A stretch of DNA of 64,000 nucleotides from JAGQIB01 sp041393395 (GTDB lineage: Bacteria > ARS69). Shown in pieces: positions 60,883 to 64,000 of the stretch. The notes under the pieces are model-generated. The model had not been told where the DNA came from and searched no databases. It saw only the letters and a list, made by a program, of their open reading frames with translations. Positions within the stretch are counted from its first letter, which is position 1. Each line of letters opens with the position of its first letter. The translations under genes and the position numbers were made by a program. The stretch covers positions 744,001 through 808,000 of the forward strand of contig JAWKKG010000003.1 of NCBI GenBank assembly GCA_041393395.1. Reading direction: 5' to 3'.

Positions 60883-61209
60883 CTAGACGGCTTCGTCGAT
60901 CTTCGCCGCGAGGATGAAGTCGCTCTCGGTGAGTCCGTCGATCTTGTGGGTCCAGATCTTCACGCCGAGGCGTCCCCACGCGAGGAAGAGGTCGGGGTGG
61001 TGGCCCTGTTCCTCGGCGATCCGTCCGACGCGGTTCGTCGCGGCGAGCGCCCGCGCGAAGTCCGGGAACTCGAACTCGCGGACGAGGTGGTGATTCTCCA
61101 CGACCTTCCACCGGGGCACCTGTGGCAGGTACTCCGCGATCTGCTCGGCGGAGAGCGCGGGGACTCCGCCGCGACAGGGAACGCAGGTCTTGCGGGCGAG
61201 ATCCGTCAT
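60883..61209 (-). CDS. phhB: pterin-4a-carbinolamine dehydratase
   Basis: A 108-residue enzyme that recycles 4a-hydroxytetrahydrobiopterin. EEQGHHPDLFLAWGRLGVKIWTH carries the two catalytic His residues (GHHPD) and the third in WTH. WKVVENHHLVREFEFPDF is the family beta-strand. The N-terminal CVPCRGG is a common extension. GGAGGCCATCG fixes the start. No phenylalanine hydroxylase is in the window, so the physiological pterin partner is unknown. It probably forms an operon with the HMCES gene downstream. Confidence 0.93.
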   Translation of the reverse strand: MTDLARKTCVPCRGGVPALSAEQIAEYLPQVPRWKVVENHHLVREFEFPDFARALAATNRVGRIAEEQGHHPDLFLAWGRLGVKIWTHKIDGLTESDFILAAKIDEAV

Positions 61210-61461
61210 CGATGGCCTCCGGGCGCGGGGAACGCGGGGGTCGCTCGACGGGGCGCCCGGGATCGCAGCGGGCGCCGGTCGAGCGGGACCGGGAACCCTC
61301 GAAGTCTAGCGACCCCGGACCGGGGCGGACAGGGCCGGCTCGAGGGGGGACCGGGCGCGCCGCTCCGCTTGGGGCCCCCTCGCCGGGTCCCCGGGCAAAT
61401 GCAACCGCGGGGACGCACCGGGAGACGCTAATTGCACCCCGTAGGGGCAGAATTTGAAGCA

Positions 61462-61554
61462 ATGAAGGACGAAGTCTCGCGATACGGCCGGGCCCTCCCC
61501 GCCCTCGCCACCCGACGCGATCCGGAAGCCGCGATCTTCCTGGAGGGAAGTTAG
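61462..61554 (+). CDS. doubtful 30-residue frame before spoVG
   Basis: ATG to TAG encodes a 30-residue product (MKDEVSRYGRALPALATRRD and on) with no hydrophobic segment. It is preceded by the weak purine patch TTGAAGC. It ends just before the spoVG promoter, so it would need its own transcript. It could be a leader peptide or chance. Confidence 0.18.
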   Translation: MKDEVSRYGRALPALATRRDPEAAIFLEGS

Positions 61555-61558
61555 CCAT

Positions 61559-61587
61559 TTGATTCAAAGGTATTTTTCCGCTAACGT
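61559..61587 (+). promoter_or_regulatory. sigma-70-like promoter of spoVG
   Basis: TTGATT (61559-61564) and TAACGT (61582-61587) are 17 bases apart in an A/T-rich patch. The leader of about 41 bases contains the GGGGGAACGT ribosome-binding site. Confidence 0.55.
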
Positions 61588-61634
61588 GGCCCTCGCCGAT
61601 CGCAACCAGGCCGATTACACCCCAGGGGGAACGT

Positions 61635-61952
61635 ATGTCGCAGGTCTCGACTCCACGGACTTACGTTACGGTCATCACGGAAGTTCGGGTTCGGTTGCGC
61701 CGGGGTCGCGGAGGCCCCGACATTCTGCGAGGCTTCGCCACGATCACGATCAACGGCTGCTTCGCGATCCACAACATGAAGATCATCCACGGCGAGGAGC
61801 GGGGCCTGTTCGTGTCCATGCCCGCCGTTCAGCGAAATGGTCGCTACCAGGACATCGCCCACCCGATCACGCCGGAGTTCCGGGACGAGATGGAGAAGGC
61901 GGTGATCGCGGAGTACGAGGCGGAACTCGCGAGGAACGGCGGCGGCGACTAG
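61635..61952 (+). CDS. spoVG: SpoVG family regulatory protein
   Basis: A 105-residue SpoVG homologue. VITEVRVRLR starts the domain, then ILRGFATITINGCFAIHNMK, IIHGEERGLFVSMPAVQRNG and RYQDIAHPITPEFRDEMEKA, which align well with the conserved core (AxxTIDNxFVVHDxxIIxGxxGLFIAMPS...DIAHPI). SpoVG proteins bind RNA or DNA and affect division, envelope and virulence genes in non-sporulating bacteria as well. A strong promoter and ribosome-binding site are upstream. Its TAG stop overlaps that of the convergent acetyltransferase gene. Confidence 0.9.
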   Translation: MSQVSTPRTYVTVITEVRVRLRRGRGGPDILRGFATITINGCFAIHNMKIIHGEERGLFVSMPAVQRNGRYQDIAHPITPEFRDEMEKAVIAEYEAELARNGGGD

Positions 61953-62398
61953 TCGCGTCGCTTCACCGGCTCCCGTTCCCACCGCATCCAGGTCCCGCCG
62001 ACGCACGCGTGCAGGCTCCACTCCGGGGAGGCCTGGATCGCCGCGGGCACGGTCTCCCGGTCCACGGCCAGGAAGCCGAGACGCTCGAAGAACGCGGCGG
62101 CGTCCAGGGTGACCAGGTAGGCGACCGGCAAACCGCGCCGATCGAGCTCGTCCAGGACGCGGGTCACGGTTCGCCGGCCCGCTCCGCGGCCCCTCGCGCC
62201 CTCTCGCACCGCCACCGAGCGAACGAGCGCCACTCCCGCGTGCCGCTCGAAACCGGCACACGCGACGATCTCTCCGTCTTCGATTCCGACGAACAGGGTC
62301 ACCGCCGGATCCTCCGGCTTCGGGCACGGTAGCCCCGCCGCGCGCAGCAGGGTCATCGCGACGGCGTGATCGGATGCGAGGGCGGGGCGAATCTCCAA
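61949..62398 (-). CDS. GNAT family N-acetyltransferase
   Basis: A 149-residue single-domain acetyltransferase. MEIRPALASDHAVAMTLLRA opens the domain, VALVRSVAVREGARGRGAGR is the acetyl-CoA binding segment (V-x-x-x-x-RGxGxG/A), and AAAFFERLGFLAVDRETVPA closes it. The form resembles arsenical-resistance acetyltransferases (ArsN2-like), but nothing else in the region suggests arsenic, so the substrate is left open. It converges with spoVG, sharing stop-codon bases. Confidence 0.85.
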   Translation of the reverse strand: MEIRPALASDHAVAMTLLRAAGLPCPKPEDPAVTLFVGIEDGEIVACAGFERHAGVALVRSVAVREGARGRGAGRRTVTRVLDELDRRGLPVAYLVTLDAAAFFERLGFLAVDRETVPAAIQASPEWSLHACVGGTWMRWEREPVKRRD

Positions 62399-62461
62399 CC
62401 GGGACTCTCCGGATGCAGTCCGAGCGGCGGACCGGGCGCGACGTCGATCGCGCGCTCCGAG

Positions 62462-62490
62462 GCGACACCGAGACGCTCGACCCCTATCAT
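62462..62490 (+). promoter_or_regulatory. promoter of the Eis-like acetyltransferase gene
   Basis: GCGACA (62462-62467, four of six) and TATCAT (62485-62490, five of six) are 17 bases apart. The -10 box contains an in-frame ATG, so the true start lies downstream. Confidence 0.38.
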
Positions 62491-62524
62491 GCCCGGGCCA
62501 CGACGGAAAGCGGGGGAGAGGACC

Positions 62525-63733
62525 GTGAACTCAGAAGACTGCACCATCCGGATCGACGACGAGACCGAGTACGGGCCGGTGCGCCAGCCGTCCGACCTCG
62601 AGGATCACGCGCGCACCCTTCAGTGGAGCTTCCGCTATCCGATCGAGGACTCCCGCCTGATTCTCGAACGGATGGGACAGGAGAAGATCCGTTTGCTCCG
62701 CCTTCGCGACCGAGTCGTCGGTGGTTTGTCCCTGTACTCCGTAGGGCAGTGGTTCGGTGGTCGACGTGTCCCGATGGCGGGGGTGGGCGTCGTGGGGATC
62801 GCGCCCGAGGCGCGGGGCCACGGGGTGGCGACGCGAATGATGGACGCCTGCGTCCTCGACGCGCGCGCGAGCGGCCATCCGATCTCCGTGCTCTACCCGG
62901 CGAAGCAATCGCTCTACCGGCGCAGCGGCTGGGAGCTCGGAGGTTCGCTGTGGAACCACGCCGTGCCGATCGCCGCGCTGCCCGGGGGCGATCGGGACCT
63001 CGAGGTCCGGGAGTGCCGGCCGGAGGACGAATCCGCGGTGCGGGCGCTGCACGCGACGATCGCGCGCCACCGACCCGGCGAGGTGGATCGCGACGACTGG
63101 TTCTGGGAGCGGGTGATGCGGAATCCACGTTTCCATGTCCGGGGCTTCGTGGTCGAGGCGAGCGATGGGGTCGAGGGCTACGTCTTCCTGCACGAAACGG
63201 AGACGGAGGAGGTGTTCGGCTACGACCTCGCCTGCACGGATCTCGTGGCGGTGAACGCGCGAGCGGCCCGCCGCCTGTTCCGTTTCGTGGCGGACCACGG
63301 ATCCCTCGGTCGACAGCTGCGCTGGAACGGAAGCCCGTGGGATCCGATGCTCGGCCTCGTGGGCGAACAGCGGTGGAAGACCACGCAGCAGTTCCAGTGG
63401 ATGCTCCGGATCGTCGATGTCGCCGGCGCGCTCGAGGCCCGGGGCTATCCGCCCGACGTGGACGTCGAGGTGCAGCTCGACATCGAGGACGAACTCGTGG
63501 GCGAGAATCGCGGGCGCTTCACGCTCGGAGTGCGCGATGGTCGCGGAGTCGTGAGCGTCGGCGGCGCCGGACGCGCGGTTCTCCATGTGCGCGCGCTCGC
63601 CTCGCTGTACACGGGCTGGCTCCGGCCGCGCGACGCGGTCGCGTACGGTTGGCTCCGAGCGGACGACACGACGGTCGATGCGCTCGAGCGCGTGTTCGCC
63701 GGCCCGACCGCGTGGATGTCGGACATGTTCTGA
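62525..63733 (+). CDS. Eis-like GNAT acetyltransferase with sterol-carrier-like C-terminus
   Basis: A 402-residue protein of the enhanced-intracellular-survival group: two GNAT domains and an SCP2-like C-terminal module. The first GNAT (about 10-150) has GVGVVGIAPEARGHGVATRM and the catalytic segment VLYPAKQSLYRRSGWELGG. The second, about 160-300, includes REVRECRPEDESAVRALHAT-like features. The last 100 residues (VQLDIEDELVGENRGRFTLG) are the SCP2-like part. Eis enzymes acetylate aminoglycosides or lysines. Start is GTG 62525, with GGGGAGAGGACC upstream. Confidence 0.86.
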   Translation: MNSEDCTIRIDDETEYGPVRQPSDLEDHARTLQWSFRYPIEDSRLILERMGQEKIRLLRLRDRVVGGLSLYSVGQWFGGRRVPMAGVGVVGIAPEARGHGVATRMMDACVLDARASGHPISVLYPAKQSLYRRSGWELGGSLWNHAVPIAALPGGDRDLEVRECRPEDESAVRALHATIARHRPGEVDRDDWFWERVMRNPRFHVRGFVVEASDGVEGYVFLHETETEEVFGYDLACTDLVAVNARAARRLFRFVADHGSLGRQLRWNGSPWDPMLGLVGEQRWKTTQQFQWMLRIVDVAGALEARGYPPDVDVEVQLDIEDELVGENRGRFTLGVRDGRGVVSVGGAGRAVLHVRALASLYTGWLRPRDAVAYGWLRADDTTVDALERVFAGPTAWMSDMF

Positions 63734-63743
63734 GGGGTCGCTC

Positions 63744-64000
63744 CTAGCGATCGCCGCCCGGAGAGTAGTAGAACGACAGCCCGCGAACGTTCTCGTCGAT
63801 CGCGATGCGGTGATGCATCGGCGGGAACGCGCGCTGTCGGCAGTCCATGCGCTCGCACATGCGGCAGCTCACGCCGACCGGGATGGCCGCCTTCGCCGCG
63901 AGGTCGGTCCCGTCGGCGTACACGATCTCGTTCGCCCGCCTCGCTTCACAGCCGAGCTCGATCGCGAATCGGCTCTGCCGCACGTGGTGCCCGCCGCCCG
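63744..64000 (-). CDS. C-terminal part of an ScfR/XRE-type short-chain fatty acyl regulator (partial)
   Basis: The last 85 residues of a gene that continues past the right edge of the window. FAIELGCEARRANEIVYADG and CRMCERMDCRQRAFPP are the C-terminal signature of ScfR-type XRE regulators (GCxxxxAxxIVYADG...CRxCxRxDCxxRAFPP). The tail, IDENVRGLSFYYSPGGDR, ends the protein. The N-terminal helix-turn-helix and the acyl-CoA binding domain are missing from the window. Family members control acetate and propionate metabolism. The upstream coding sequence is unknown here. Confidence 0.8.
   Translation of the reverse strand, partial: GGGHHVRQSRFAIELGCEARRANEIVYADGTDLAAKAAIPVGVSCRMCERMDCRQRAFPPMHHRIAIDENVRGLSFYYSPGGDR

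Larger units (their letters stand above)
61210..61634. other. 425-base regulatory region upstream of spoVG and phhB
   Basis: Contents: the ribosome-binding site of phhB (61210-61220), two similar palindrome-like patches (GCAAATGCAACCGCGGGGACGCA at 61395-61417, shifted copy near 61428-61450), a doubtful 30-codon frame (61462-61554) and the spoVG promoter (61559-61587). A run of A/T-rich bases (61555-61582) stands out in the G+C-rich surroundings. Confidence 0.55.

Noticed and set aside
62485..62524. ATG at 62489 as the start of the Eis-like gene
   Set aside because: It lies inside the TATCAT -10 box and has no ribosome-binding site. GTG at 62525 does, and the family begins near there.
1..64000. 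tRNA, rRNA, CRISPR, insertion sequence, toxin-antitoxin and phage genes
   Set aside because: I found no T-arm pattern (GGTTCGAATCC), no regular direct repeats, no transposase motif and no integrase. Subtle cases could be missed by eye.

Overview
The window is a G+C-rich (about two thirds G+C by eye), densely coded bacterial chromosome segment with no rRNA, tRNA, insertion sequence, prophage or CRISPR array that I could see. The likely source is an uncultured Gram-negative lineage of the FCB/Eisenbacteria-Krumholzibacteria kind. Six secreted proteins share a C-terminal FlgD/T9SS-like beta-sandwich tail (PNPFNP...GVYFxRL...R), which is typical of such phyla. They occur with choice-of-anchor-B proteins, a TIGR02999-type sigma factor coupled to a TPR kinase, SpoVG, an archaeal-type prolyl-tRNA synthetase and a YtxJ-type bacilliredoxin. 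The lineage call is inference from gene content, not from a marker-gene comparison.

Layout. 0.1-6.9 kb: a subtilisin, a methyltransferase, a DUF3224 protein divergent from an AraC regulator, a DUF4304-like protein, then an orphan Cys-rich peptide with a RiPP-type leader (5011-5286) followed by a tightly packed VOC/GNAT/macrodomain run. 7-15 kb: a lipoprotein, an outer-membrane-like protein, an HD-GYP phosphodiesterase, a secreted sorting-tail protein, a TPR protein and an ETF-ubiquinone oxidoreductase. 15-23 kb: a PhoX-like secreted protein, a membrane-TPR protein, a flavin reductase and a large multidomain secreted protein. 23-30 kb: a GT-C-like membrane protein, polyphosphate:AMP phosphotransferase, a NIF3-like protein, an unknown protein, a DUF1460 lipoprotein and a GlmU-like protein. 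30-36 kb: two tandem anchor-B secreted paralogs, a VanY-like carboxypeptidase and a MarR regulator with an operator over its start. 37-46 kb: Tpx, then a homocysteine methyltransferase/MTHFR fusion behind a structured, terminator-containing leader, an M16 peptidase, an SLC13 transporter with four RCK_C-like domains and YchF. 46-54 kb: a membrane phosphodiesterase, an HDOD/PP2C signalling pair, a beta-propeller lipoprotein, YtxJ, a MobA-like transferase and a secreted unknown. 54-64 kb: an FMN reductase, ProRS, the kinase/sigma pair, HMCES/YedK, a pterin dehydratase, SpoVG, two acetyltransferases and the C-terminal part of an ScfR-type regulator cut by the window edge.

Themes. Several short operons use ATGA/TGATG stop-start overlaps: AraC/DUF4304, GNAT/macro, DUF1460/GlmU-like, YchF/phosphodiesterase, HDOD/PP2C and sigma/kinase. 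Recognisable sigma-70-like promoters are common. Several place the -10 box only 6-9 bases from the start codon with no ribosome-binding site, which suggests leaderless mRNAs. Signalling (HD-GYP, HDOD, GAF-PP2C, Ser/Thr kinase plus ECF-like sigma) and cell-envelope functions dominate. The two observations I would follow first are the orphan peptide at 5011-5286 and the leader/terminator at 37720-37908.
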